A stretch of DNA of 64,000 bases from Anaeramoeba flamelloides (lineage: Eukaryota; Metamonada; Anaeramoebidae): NCBI GenBank assembly GCA_027625915.1, contig JANTQA010000023.1, positions 23,126,001-23,190,000 on the forward strand. The letters run 5' to 3'. The translations under genes were made by a program, and so were the position numbers. Under the pieces are notes generated by a model that saw nothing but the letters and a program-made list of their open reading frames with translations, searched no databases and was not told where the DNA came from. The first letter of the stretch is position 1. Each line of letters begins with the position of its first letter. Below, piece by piece: positions 11,792 to 24,700 of this stretch.

Positions 11792-14700
11792 ATGGAAACA
11801 GAAAGAGAATACTTTTTGGTTATAGCTAATGTCTCAGTTTTATTTGAAATTGTATTATTTTACTTTTTCATGAAACGAAGAAACTCGCCACTCTTCAAAG
11901 TAAATCTCTTTTCAAATTAGAATTTTTTTTTTCATGCGTGATTTTTAGAACAATTATAAAATTCCAAAAAGTTGACAACTTTTCTCTTCAACACCCTATC
12001 TTTCTTTTTTTGAATTTACGACTTTCTTTTCTTTGACTCTTATACTTGAACATTAAATTTAAACAAAAATACAATCTCGAATTTACGATTTGATTATTCT
12101 TCCACAACAAAAGGTCCGATCAAAAACATTGACTTCAACCTTTTCCTTTGCTGTTGCAGTGTTCCTCGTCTCCATAGGGTTTTTTGAATCAAAAACATAT
12201 ATTTATTCATGTTCTGGGACTATGGCCATTGCGTTTGCACACCAAACTTTTACTACTTGGATATATATTGTACAGGCTTGGAGAATACACTTTATATATC
12301 TGATGAACAAGTAAGATTTTTTTTGTTTCTCTTCTGATTTTATTGTATTATTAAGAGAGTTACTCGTTTTTTTCTTCTCATTTTGAATCAGAGTGTGAGA
12401 TTTCATCTGAAGTTTGGTTTTAAAACTGTTAAAAGCCATTCCTAAGTTTAACAATTAATGGAATATAAGGTCTTTTTTTTTTTTGAGATTTTTTCCATTA
12501 ATGATTTCTAACTTTTTTCACACAAGTTGAAACAATTACAGCTACTTTAGAGACTTCCATAAAATGAAAAAAGAAGAAAGAGCAAATTTTTCGAAAGTTA
12601 AGTGGTTTAGTTTCTCAATTTTACAATTTACCTTTACTAAATATTTGATTTTATTTTTTGTAGAAAATATTTTTTTTATTTTGTTTCAAATATTTTGATA
12701 ATTGAAAAATCTTTTTTTGAAATAAGAAAAATGGAAAAATCAACTTTCTAATTGTTTTGAGAAATTTTTCGATTCAGCCAAAATTTTGTCAAAAAAACTT
12801 TTGGTAATGCTTTATTTGAAATTTTTTAAAATTGCGATTTTTTGACAATGTGACTCAAATAAAAAATTTCACTTATTCAGAAGTCATCAAACTTTTCATT
12901 ATTTTTCGAATTTTTTTGAATTTCTTATGGCTTTTTAATATTTAAAAAACCCAATTTTAGATTTTACGTATTTTTTTTCATAAAGAGTATTTTCCACTCA
13001 ATATTAATCACAAGAGTAATAGTGTTTTATAAAATACTTTTATTAATTAGGCTTTTCTACTCAAGTCTTTGTATTAAAAAAATCAAAAAAAGTAAAACTT
13101 GGCTATTCTCGAAAAAAAAAAAAAAAGTAAAACTAGATAAAAAAAGCCCATACCAGATTTTTAATTAAAAGACGAAATAGAATCTGAAAATTAAGATCAA
13201 TTAATATAAAAGAAAAAATCAACGAGTAAAGACAAAATGGAAGATTAAACACAATAAGAATTTTTTTAATTCTATCTTTTGGTAAGGATTTTCTTTGACC
13301 GATCTCAATTTGAAAAATTTGTTCAGTTATTTAATTATTTTAGAGATCTCAAAAAAAAAACTGATCTGTTTTTGAAGTCAAATAGATTTCAATTGTTTTT
13401 GTTGGGTTGATGGAAAATAATATAATGGATTATTTTTTGAAGTTAATATATTTCTTGGATTTCACTTTTTGTTTTCAGGTTATTTTAAGGATTACAATCC
13501 CTAAAATTTGAACAAAGATTATCTTGTGTAGGGTGTAGTGAATTGCCGATTTGGTTCTTAGCTGATCGATCTTGTACTTGGAATGGATTATAATAATAGT
13601 TCAAAATGGCAATTTTTGACAATTTATTTTTTTTTTTTTTACAAAATCCGAATTGAAGAGTGTAAGGCTAAGAGATTGATAGGTGTTCAAGAATAACTTT
13701 TGAATTTTGGGTTGTAGAAAAGAATCTTGATTTCCTTTTTTGTCAATTTTCTAAATGAAAAAAAAAAACTTTTTAAAAGCCTCCCAATAAAACCAAACTT
13801 AATTAAAATTTTCAATCAACAACACACCAACCACATTTTTTTATAACTTAAGTTCTAGCCAATTAATCTTACACTCTTCAACTCAGATTTCGGAAAAAAA
13901 AAAAATAAATTGTCAAAAATTGCCATTTTGAACTATTATTATAATCCATTCCAAGTACAAGATCGATCAGCTAAGAACCAAATTAAAAAGTGATAACAAA
14001 CTACACAAGATAATCCCCTTTCAAATTTCAGGGATTGTAAACCTTAAGGTTTTCTAATTAAGAAAAAAGTTTCACTTTTTTTCAAAAAGATTAAGGATTA
14101 TTCAGATTTTATCGTCTGTAGGGATTGAAATAAGTTACTTTAACTTTTAAAAAATTATATAAATAAATGCAAATTGAGAAAAGTCCAAACATTGCCAATT
14201 TTAGGGTTTTTTTGAGGATTTTCATGAAAATCTCAATTAATCCAATAAAGTCAATGAATTTTCGAACAAAACAAGGCCAATTTAAAATCAAATTTTTTTG
14301 AGATTACTTCTCGTTCTATTCGAATTATTTACAAGTATATTGTTACACTTTAAGGCAATTGAAAAAAGTTTGGATAGAATTAGAAGTAGTGTAATTTTGA
14401 TTTTCGAACATTTCGATTTAAATTACGAATTTATATCAATACAAATGATTTTCCAAATATAAAAACTTCAAAAATATCCTAAATTTCAAATTTTTACAAG
14501 AAATCTTGACTCACCATTTTGTACACCAAGAAATCTGCTTTTCACCATACGTCATCTGAGAAACCTTAAAATATGAATAGCCCATTTAAGAATTGATAAT
14601 TTTTTATTGATCGTGAAATGGTATATTATTTTTCTAAACTGTTTTGAATAAAAAAATTTTTCTCCTGGCTAATAGAAATTATTATAAAATACCTTTGTAT

Positions 14701-17700
14701 GTTTCGTTTTCGACAAAACATTTTTGTAAAAAAAGTGAAAATTCATTTTTTTGAAATTATATAAACTTATTTGTTCAAATTTGTAAAAAATGATCCACGT
14801 TCTCCGAATATTTAAAAGTTAATAAGAATTCAAATCAGAATAAAAACGTTTTAATAATGCTAGTATCCAATTTATATTTTATTAATTTCAATCCCATCAA
14901 TATCCTTCAAGATGAATGTCTTAAAAATCAAATTTTTATTAGAAAACTAAATCTTCACAGAAATGCAGAATTATCACTATTTTTTATCTTTGCCATTTTA
15001 AATGTTATTTTAAAAATAAGTATTTTTTGCGTTAATTCTTTGAATTTTATTTCTATTTGTTTGGATATTTGATCCTTAAACTTGTTATTTAATACTATTT
15101 TATAAAAAATGATTTTTTCAATAAGATTTACCATTAAAAATAGAAAAATCAGAAAATGATCATTTTCACAATTAATTTTTCTTCATAAGAAGTAGGATTT
15201 TCCCATGTACCCACAAAAAAATTCAGATTAAATAATAAGGATTATTTCTGTCAAAAGTAATTTTTCAGATATTAATTGCCCTAAATATGCTTCTTTTATT
15301 CATTTTTATTACTATTTAAAATTAAAAAATAAAGTAATTGATTTTTAGGACAGTCTTCTTGGCCCATCTTGATGGAATTGAAATTACAATAATCAAAGTA
15401 AGAGATCATACTTATTAAAAGGTTTAAACTTTGATTTGGATTTTTAATTAACTTTTAAACATTTGGAGAATGTGGATCATTTTTACAAATTTGAAAAATT
15501 AAATTTTTGTAATTTCTTTTATTTTATTTATTTTTGAAGAGAGAAAATTACTTTTCCTCTGTACGTTATTAGTTTTTTTTTTTAATTTTAGAAATTAAAA
15601 GAAAAGTTCTTAAATTTTATTTTTAGAAATAAAAATAAAAAAAACCTTGGAACTCTACTACACTCTACGGAACTTGACAACATCCCCTAATTTCTAAACT
15701 TTTTTTTTAGAAATTTTGTTAAACAATCACAAAATTCATTATCACTTACTAATGATAATATAAATGCTGAATTCTTTTTATTAACAATAGCAGAGATATT
15801 ATTAATTTTTTTATTAATTTTATTAAATTCAGATATTCAGATTTTACAATTTTTTTATAGGTTGGATGTACCTAGGTTTTTTTAGGTTTTCTATTTTATT
15901 TGTGAAGTGTTCTGGGTTTTTTTGAGGTTTTCTATTTTATTCGGAAAATCTCTTGATTTTCGTTAGGTTTTTTTGAGTTTTCTATTTTATTTGTGAAGTG
16001 TTCTAGGTTTTTTTTACTTTTTGAAATAAACAGAAAATTTTAATAAAATTTCGGTTTACTTCATAAAGTAAAAAAAACCCAGAACACTTCACAAATAAAA
16101 TAGAAAACTCAAAAAAACCTAGAACACTTCACAGATAAACAGAAAAATCAAGAAAACCTAGGTATCTGGCGGCTCTACGACACTCTACGACACTTTACGA
16201 CACGGCAACGCAAAAAAAAAAAAAACGAATTACCAATTTTTTTTGTGTTTCCTTTTTTTTTTTTTCAAAAATTCACTATTTTTGTACTTTTTAATTTTTA
16301 AACTTTAAATATTGAATTAAATAATATCAAAACGATAATGAATTTTTATAAATTTGAAAATTTATATATAAGTCACATTATTTAGTGTTGGTATTTATAT
16401 TTGGTTTATATCATCAAAAGAAATTATATTTAGTGTATATTATTAATTTTCAAATCATGGGAAATTTCAAAACTGCCCAAATTGAATTGTTTCATATTTT
16501 TAAAAAGTTTCTCAAATATTTTCATCAGTATGAAAGTTTGTAAGATTTTTTAATGATTTTGGGTGGAAAAATCAAAAAGATTATTTTGTGATTAGTAGTA
16601 TTTTATTACTTAAATTGTAGAAAATCCAAAATGTTGAAATTATCAATACTAAAAATTTTTAAATATTTGTTCAAAACCAAATTTTAACAACCAATGCTTA
16701 TTGGAGATTTTACCCCTTAAAACAAATGAAACAAGTCCAATTCCTGTCTTAATTATTTTTTTTTCAAAATTATGTCCAAAATATCATAACATACCATCCA
16801 AATCAGACAATAACCAAAACTTTAATACCTTAACCTACCCGAAAGGGGGGCTTTAAATACCCAAATCCAATATATTTCAATAGAATTGAATATTTTGAAA
16901 AAAATTGAGAATTTGACCAAATTTGAAAATTAATAATTTTCCCAGCATTTAGAAAGCGGAATTAAATAAAATTTATAATCACTACCCATAAATTCATAAT
17001 GAATAACATAAATATTTGATTTTTAAGCAATTTATAAGGTTCCATTTTTTTCCCACTCAAAGCTGATCACGTTCAAAAATAAATATTTAACTACATTTAT
17101 TAATTACAATTTGATTTTTGTAGTTTTTGTTTCATAGAGAATTTGAAGATTAATAATCTATTTTGAGAATTTTGAATAAAATTTAAAATTTGTAACTAAT
17201 TTTTTAACTCGAATTCTGTTTTGTTTTTGTTTTATTGAAATTAAGAAGCATTGTATATATGTACTTTTATCACATCCCAATGCCCAACCCAACCCACCAC
17301 GATCACAATTATATATATATGTATCCCACCCGATCCTTAATTATGTAGAAATTCAGCATCTTCGTGAAAAAATAAATTTTCACACTGAAACAAATTTCAA
17401 ATCGACATTGTGATCCTGCTTTTATTTTTTTTACCCTTTCATTAAATTTCTTTTTATGAGTTAATCATAGAGATTAATATTCAGAATCAAGAAACGATTA
17501 AAAAATTCAAAAATTTTATTTGATCAAGATCTTTTAAAAAGATGCTTCTCACTTTTTTCTTTTTGGAAAATAATTACCGACTGCATAAATGTGTGTATAT
17601 AAAAAAATAAAAATATTATGAATATTCTTAGATTCTGATGAATATAAATATTTTGAAATTTTTTTTAATTTATTTTTATCTTTAAAAAAAAAAAAAAAAT

Positions 17701-19137
17701 CACTAATTTATCACAATTCTTCATGGGATTATTCAAAAAACAACGAACGAAAAAAAAAAAAACAAAAAAAAAATAATAAAAATTAATAGAGAAAAATTAA
17801 AATCCATCAAAAGATTTATCAAAAATGTGAATACTGATACCACCACCAGCACTAGCAGAGAAAAAAAGACAACTTCAAAATATAATGAAACATATGGAAG
17901 CAGCATTTTAAATTCAACAAATGAATCCCACTTCTGGGAAGGAATTATCCAAGAAGATGATGGAGAAGAGATTGACAAAAAATTTCAAAAAGCTGAAAAG
18001 AAATTTTACCAAAAAAGGATCCAAATCTCTGGCAAATATATGTTTTTTGCAATTTTTTTCCATTTTGTACTAATGTCTATATTCCAATTGATTATCCATT
18101 TACAAGGCGAAACAAAACGAAAACCAAATGGTAGATGTGAATATGGAAACTTATTTTTACCATTTATGGTGGGTGTTTCCTTGATTCATATTATTTTCTT
18201 TTCATATTATTTATTTAAAATCTGGAAAATCAAAGACAATTTCAAAATTCGTAATCAATTATATATGATTTTTTTAACATGCTTTCTCTCAATAATGGTA
18301 ATGGCTGGAAAATGGAAAATCGATGAAACACTAATGTGGCAATGGCCTTTTGGATTTGTATGTATAGTGCAATATTTAATCGTTTTAGGATATCCTCTAT
18401 GGCTATCCAGAAAATCATATTATTCAAACAAAGACTTGAATAAAGATGAAGATGGCGAAGACACAATAGAAAAATTTAAACACATTTTAACAGATAAAAA
18501 CAAATCCAAATATTTTTCTAAATTTTTGCAATTGGATTATTCAATTGAAAATCTATTGTTTTATCAAGCAGTCACAAGTTTTGAAAAAATCAATCCAAAT
18601 AAAAAATCAAAAAAAAAAAAATATTGCCAACAAATAATTAAAAATTTTGTACAAGTTAATGCTAGACTTGAAGTAAATTTAGAACATTCAATCAGAAATA
18701 ACACAATTGAATTAGCTCAAAAAGACCCGACAAACTCATCATGCTTTGAAGAAGCAAAAAAAAAAATCTTTTTTTTAATGTATTCTGGTAGTTATCCCAC
18801 TTTTTTAGATTCCAAACAATATTATGAAATGATGATCGAATTAAACCAAATCAACATTGAAATTGGAGGAGAAAAGGATATACAATTAGATGACTTAGAA
18901 GACGATGATGAGGACACGGGGGGTGATGATCAAAATAAAAATCAATCAGATAATGATATGAAGAAAGAATCTGAAATAGAAACTAAAAATGAAACTAAAA
19001 ATGAAAAAGAAATCAACAATGAAGATGATGAAGAAGATCATAACCAAAAACAATCAAAATCTTCTTCAGAAAGCGTAGATGAAAATGAAACTAGTTCCGA
19101 AACATCAAATTCGGATTCTGATTCAGGACAAGATTAA
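11792..19137 (+). CDS. 7TM receptor-like protein with C-terminal RGS domain (copy B)
   Basis: Paralogue of the gene at 2109 with the same plan. Exon 1 is 11792-11899 (TM1), exon 2 is 12114-12310 (TM2 and TM3, from VRSKTLTSTFSF to IHFIYLMN), and the last exon runs from about 17790 to 19137 (TM4-TM7, RGS, acidic tail). In the last exon, SHFWEGII, KYMFFAIFFHF and GNLFLPFMVGVSL precede TM6 and TM7, then the RGS core runs from KFKHILTDKNKSKYFSKF to YPTFLDSKQYYEMM. RGS and tail are nearly identical to copy A, while TM4-TM7 differ more, as if ligand-side and G-protein-side parts evolve at different rates. Exon 3 is not fixed; a candidate follows the AG near 12391 (VRFHLKFGFKTVK). The intron between 12310 and 17790 is about 5.5 kb, against roughly 0.9 kb in copy A, and holds foldback repeats. 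If exon 3 is truly lost, this could be two broken halves. Confidence 0.72.
12450..13484. other. Intron of copy B, no gene seen
   Basis: Intronic A+T-rich DNA with T-runs. No coding segment was recognised. Confidence 0.4.
13485..14048. repeat. Fb4 foldback element, copy 2
   Basis: Best-preserved Fb4 copy. The left arm starts ttaaggattacaatcccta and contains gatcgatcttgtacttgg and ttcaaaatggcaatttttga. The right arm carries the reverse complement of these blocks and ends gggattgtaaaccttaagg. The arms are about 200 bp each around a short A+T-rich centre. It lies inside the long intron of the copy B gene. Confidence 0.85.
14049..15868. other. Intron of copy B, no gene seen
   Basis: A+T-rich. 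A 71-codon frame at 14857-15072 has no recognisable domain. A short stretch after TTGATTTTTAG at 15348 looks exon-like, but no frame across it is open and joins the neighbouring exons. A GC-richer block sits at 15647-15690. Confidence 0.4.
15869..16164. repeat. Foldback with internal roughly 55 bp subrepeats
   Basis: Ends tacctaggtttttttagg and agaaaacctaggta are inverted. The left arm repeats a unit built on ttctattttatttgtgaagt followed by gttctgggttttttt three times. The right arm carries two reverse-complement units. The foldback is flanked by near-identical direct blocks at 15655-15684 and 16173-16203 (ctctac.acactctacg). Confidence 0.8.
16210..17780. other. Intron of copy B, no gene seen
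   Basis: A+T-rich intronic DNA up to the acceptor near 17789. A C-rich patch (cccaatgcccaacccaaccc) lies at 17277-17296, and a hairpin-like cctacccgaaaggggggc lies near 16835. No gene. Confidence 0.4.
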
Positions 19138-21467
19138 TATTTTAATTAATTTATTCTTTTAAACTATATTTTTTATTTATTTTTATTTATTTTTTTGTTC
19201 CATTATCGAAAAATAATAAAAAATATCAAATATCTTAAAATATTTTTTCAAATAAAAACCTATTCGAATTTATAATAAAAATTAAATTTTTCTATTTTAA
19301 TTTACCTTTTTATTTTCATTCTTATTCTAATTATTAATAGTAATCACACGCATAAGAATTATAATATCAAATAGATCAAATAATTAATAAATTCCTCTTT
19401 TCAATGATATGTAGATAAGTAATTTTTTAGTTTAATTATTAAATATTTCGGAGAATATAAAAAAATCTTAATAATTGATTGATTTGATTGATTTTAAACA
19501 AAACATATAAGAATTTAATGTAATTCTGATTTAGAAAATATGAATATATGTTTTAAGAAGTTGAAAATAAATCAAATTTTTTAATTTAATTATTTTTTAA
19601 AATTGAAAACCAAATCAATTTAATTAGATTTATTACGAAATAAATATCTGTAAAATAACAAAGAGGATGAAAAAGTTAAATAAAAACAGTTTCCAATTGT
19701 TGGTAAAACCTCTGAAAATATATTCTATACCTTCATGGAAAAGTATTTTCATTAGGAAGAAGAAAAGTGATATTTTACTGAATATACACGAATGATAAAT
19801 CCGATTTAAACTTCAAAATTGATAATTTTTAAAATCCAATTTCCAAATATAATTAAATTATTTTTATGAATTTAAAATTTCTTTCATTTACAAAAATATA
19901 CATTTTTTTTAGAGATATATTATATAATGCCATTTAACTTTGAATAGGTTTTTGGAAAGTTAAAAAATAAATTATTTTAATTTTTTTTTATTTTCATTTT
20001 TATCAAAAAAATTTCATCGTCTATTGATTAAAATACTGTCCTTCCCCCCAAAAAGTAACTTATTAATCAAATAAAATTATTTACTAAAAAAAAAAAAAGA
20101 TAAATTGAATTTTATTGAGTTAATTAAAACAATGATTAAGTCACTCTTATTATTTTTTTTTTTAAAAAGAACAAAAGAAAAGAAAATTAGTAATATTCAA
20201 TTACAAGGGACAATTATTTTTAAACAATTTTAAAAAAATATTCTCAAGATTATTTTTTAAATATTGTTTTATTATTATAATTTGTCTTTTAGCTTCTGTA
20301 ACGATTTAATTAAAATCATCAAAAAAAAAAAAAAAATTAATTATAAATCTATTTTTTAAATCCAAATATCATATATTTCCAACAAAAAACTGAAAACAAT
20401 TAACCTATTATTTTTATTAACATTTAAATTACTTTTTTCGAATGATGTAACAATTTTTTTAGTTTTACTTTTAAAAGTATTTCTTTAATTATTTGCTTTT
20501 TTTTCAATTTAGTTTCATAATTTATATATCAAATCTTATCTCAACAAAATAAAATTAATAGATATTCAGATTATTTAAGAGATTGAATTTGATAGAAGTT
20601 ATTATAAAAGTTATATCATTGGAATTAAGATCTTTGAAGTAAATACTTTTTATTTTTTTAGAGTTTGAAAAAAATTTATTTTCGTCTTTTCAAAAAATGA
20701 AAAAAATTTTTCAATTTTGAAATTTTTTTTTTCAAATTCTTGGTTTTTTTCACAATTTTAATCATTTTTGTCAGAAAAAAGATATAGCTAAGGTAAACAA
20801 TATTAAAGTTAATAAAAAAGAGAGAAAAAAAAAAAAAAAAAAAAAACAGAAATAACTAAAATTAAACATCCTACCCTCCTTATAAGTTTTATGAACAATG
20901 ATTAAAATAAACTAAATTTGCCAAAAGTATTGACCTTATTGATTTTTAGTGTGTTTGATTTAAAGATTGTATTGACTTTTATATTTATTTTTGTTGATTT
21001 TTTAACCAAAAACTTTTTATCAATCCTTTTTTCGTTTCCTTTTTCTTTTCCCATTTTTTAGCTCAATGTTTTGATTTTGATTTTTTAACCATCAAAATCA
21101 TTTCGATAGACCTTTCCCAAGAATTATTGTTGAATCTAAGATTTACAACACACTCACCCTTTGATGTGATTTAAGTAAAAGAAAAGATAAACTGTAATTT
21201 TAGACTTCTTTAATCATCACTACAAAAATTATGTTTATATTTTTGAATTATTCATTTTTTGCTGTTTAAATTATTTCTAATCTTTCCATTGAATTTTTGT
21301 TTATAAAGAGAACTATTCAATGAAAAAAAATTCTAAAAACAGAATAATTAACAAATAAAAAACCTGATAATCATGCTATTTCTATTTTAAGATTGTCGTA
21401 TTATTTTTTTGAAAAAAAAAAATTTAAAAGAGTGATCATTAAGAAGAAAAAAGAAAACAATTTCCTC

Positions 21468-21498
<31 letters not shown>

Positions 21499-21754
21499 AA
21501 TTTAAATATATTTTGTAATTTATTTTTGATAGAACATTATTTTTTTTTTTTTTTTTTTTTTTTAATTAAAATTAATAAAAATTTTTATCAAAAAAGAATT
21601 TGGAAAATCAAATGAAGGATTATTTTTATTGTTTGGTTTTAAAATTTTATTAATTCTTTTTTGTTAAAAATTTTTATTTCAAAGTTTTTGTTATTATTCT
21701 GAAATATTATTTTCTATAATTTTATAATGATTAGAAATCTTAAAATTTTTGATA
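19138..21754. other. Intergenic, extremely A+T-rich, no gene seen
   Basis: Spacer between the convergent 7TM-RGS gene and the coiled-coil gene. It contains long homopolymers, notably an A-run of over 20 at about 21470-21496 and a T-run of over 20 at about 21540-21562. Nothing coding stands out. Confidence 0.6.
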
Positions 21755-24700
21755 TTAATTATTCAAGGATAATCCTCCAAACATATCAAAAGATTCTTCA
21801 TTTTTATTAACCTCTGTTTCTTCTTCACTCTTCACATTTTCTTCTTTCACCGATTGGTTGTCTTCATCAACTTCCTTTTTGTCTTCTTTACTTTTCTCCT
21901 CACCACTCTCATCTTTTGCATCTTCGTCTTCTTCTTCACTCACTTTGTCTTCACCTTCTTCCTTTTCATCTTCGCCACCATTCTCTAATTTTTCTTTACC
22001 ATCTTCCACCTCTTTCTCCACATTCTCTTGCAATTGTTGTTTATCCGTTTCTTCTTCATCGTCATCTTCATCACCGATATCATTCTCATCCTCATTCACA
22101 TTCTCATCCCCACCATCTTCATCATCCCCGTCCGCATTCTCCACATTATCACCTTCATCCTGATTGTTTTTTGAATAATTTTCTTGGGAATATTTCAATT
22201 CTTTATTTAAAGCTTCTAATTGTGATTTGTATTTGTCATAATCCTTATTTAATTCGGATGCTAATTGATAATCTTCATTCGACACAGCTTCATTGATTTT
22301 ATTATCAATTTCTTCAATCAATCCATTTGTTTTCTCAATATCGTTTTGGACAATTTCAGGACTTCTATCCGATTGAATCGATGTTTCAAGTTTAAATTTG
22401 TTTGTATCTTCATCTGTCTTCTCATTTTCATTATTATTCTCATTCCCATTCTCTTTTTCATTTTCATCCACATTTTCATTTTGATTGTCATTTTCATTCT
22501 CTTCCTTATTCTCATTGTCATGCGTTTGGATTTTTTCTGTTAATAATAATATTTCAGCTTGGCAAGTATTTAATTCAATTTGCAAGGTTTCTTGATCAAA
22601 TTTATAAAAAATGTTTGCATTGAAAATCGAATCAGAATCAAAATTCTCAACATTTTCAGAAACATCATTTTGATCGTTATTAGATGACGATTCCTTTTCA
22701 AGCAATTCTTTCAATTTAATTTCCTTCAATTTCAAATGCTTTAAATTTTGTTTATCGATTTTGTTTATGGTTTTTTTAAGTTTTGATTCAATTGCACCCA
22801 ATTGGAATTTATCTTTCACCAATTGCTTTTGCTTAATATTCAAAATATCAACATTTTTTTTTAATTCGGTTTTTTTTTCTTCCATTTCAATTTTTAAATT
22901 TTCAATTTCTTTGCTAATAACATGCGCCTGGTGAAAGTCTCTACCGGAAATAGCCAATTTTTTAACTTGGTCCAACTCAGGAATTCTATTTTCATTTGCC
23001 TTGATCGAGTTTTTCAATGAATTGGTTTTGTTATTGAGAGTGATCACTTCTGTAGTTAACTTTTTGATATTGTTTTCAAGTTTGGAGAGCTGGCCTTGCA
23101 GGCCTCGAATTTCTTTAATTTGGCTATTTTTCAATTCCAATTCTTCTTCGATTTTCATTTTATAGCCCTCCACATGATGCTTTTTTTCCTTTATTGTATC
23201 CAAATTATCTTGGATTTTTGTGGTTTGTTCCTGAACTAAAATTATTGAATTCTTGAGCCCCTTTTTTTTTTCTTCAATTTGATTCAGATTTTTTTCCAAT
23301 CTCAGTTTTAATTTTTCTAGTTTTTTATTTTCAGAATCAATTTCCTTTTGCCTCCTTTGCAGTAATTTCCTTTCTTTCGTAATTTCTCGAATTTTTTTCT
23401 CAAACTTTTGTTTAATTTTTTCCAATTCATGCTGGAACTCACTCAATTTTAACTCTTCATTCTTCTTTTGCTGCTGTAAAGTTTGCAACTGTAATTGCAA
23501 ATCTTGGATTTCCTCGTCAAGCTGTTCAATAATTTCCTTTTTTTCAGTAATCTTTTCATTCAATTCTTGGGTGTCTTCATCAATATTGCTTTGTAAATCC
23601 CTTTCCTGATCCTCTGTCTTCTGTGTGTCGTCTTCGAAGACTTCTTGCTTTTGTTCAATATATTGCTCCTTTTCAAGAATGGTTTTTTCTAAATCTTCAA
23701 TGGTCTTATTGGAATGGCTGTTATACTCTTCATACCTTCGGTCCTTTCGATTCTGAATTGATTTAAATTGGGTTTCCTTTTTATCTAGAAATTTGATTAA
23801 TTGGTTCATAATTTTTAATTTTCTTTTTTGGAATTCATCCAAAATCTTATATTTCTTCGTTAGCTCATCCGTTTCATTTTTGATTGTTTCTGAATATTCT
23901 TTATTTTTTTCAGACAATTCCACCACTAATTGATAATCTTCCTTTTCAGTGGCCAATTCCTGTGCAACCTCGTTTTGCTTTATTAAGTTATGACAGTTCG
24001 AGATATTTTCCAAAATCTTTTTCTTTTCGGCAAATAAATTGTTCGTTTCCTTTTGGATTTTTTCGAATTCACTCAAATACGTTTTATATTTGATGTCGCC
24101 TTCCCTTTCAACCCTTTTCAATTCTTTCTTTGTGGATGCTTCTAATTCTTTGCCTAATTCTCTTTTGTCAGAGTTTTGGCTTATGATTTCATTTCCCTCA
24201 TCAGTGCCATTTTCATTCTTCATTTCCTCTTCACTTGGACTTGGACTTTCACTTTCATCATTACTATTGTTTTGCTTTTCGCTAAAGCTTGAATTTTCAC
24301 CTTCGCTTTTGTTCTCTGGTTCATTCCTATGATCCTTCTCATTTTGTTCTTTCAAACCACGATCTTGTGTTTGTTTTTTTATTTTTTTTTTGGTGATTGT
24401 TTCTTCATTATCTTTTGCTTGAAACATTTGTTCAAAAAAACTTTGGCTACTGTTATTCTCTACGTTTGTTTCTTCTTCATTTGTTTGATTTGTTTTTGTT
24501 TCTGTTTCTGTTTTTGTTTCTGTTACTGTTTCTTCTTTTGTTTTTGTTTCATTTTCATTTTCTGTTTCTTCTTTTGGTTCAATTTCTACTTTTTGATTTT
24601 CTTTATGTGTTTCTTCTTTGTCTTCATCGTTGTTGTTTGTAATAACTTTTATGTTGTTGTTACTCTTTAAATTTAAATTCTTTTGCTTTGTTTTTTTCTC

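Noticed and set aside
17733-17978. Minus-strand frame over the start of the last exon of copy B
   Set aside because: It is antisense to conserved coding sequence and the same shadow appears at copy A (3479-3691).
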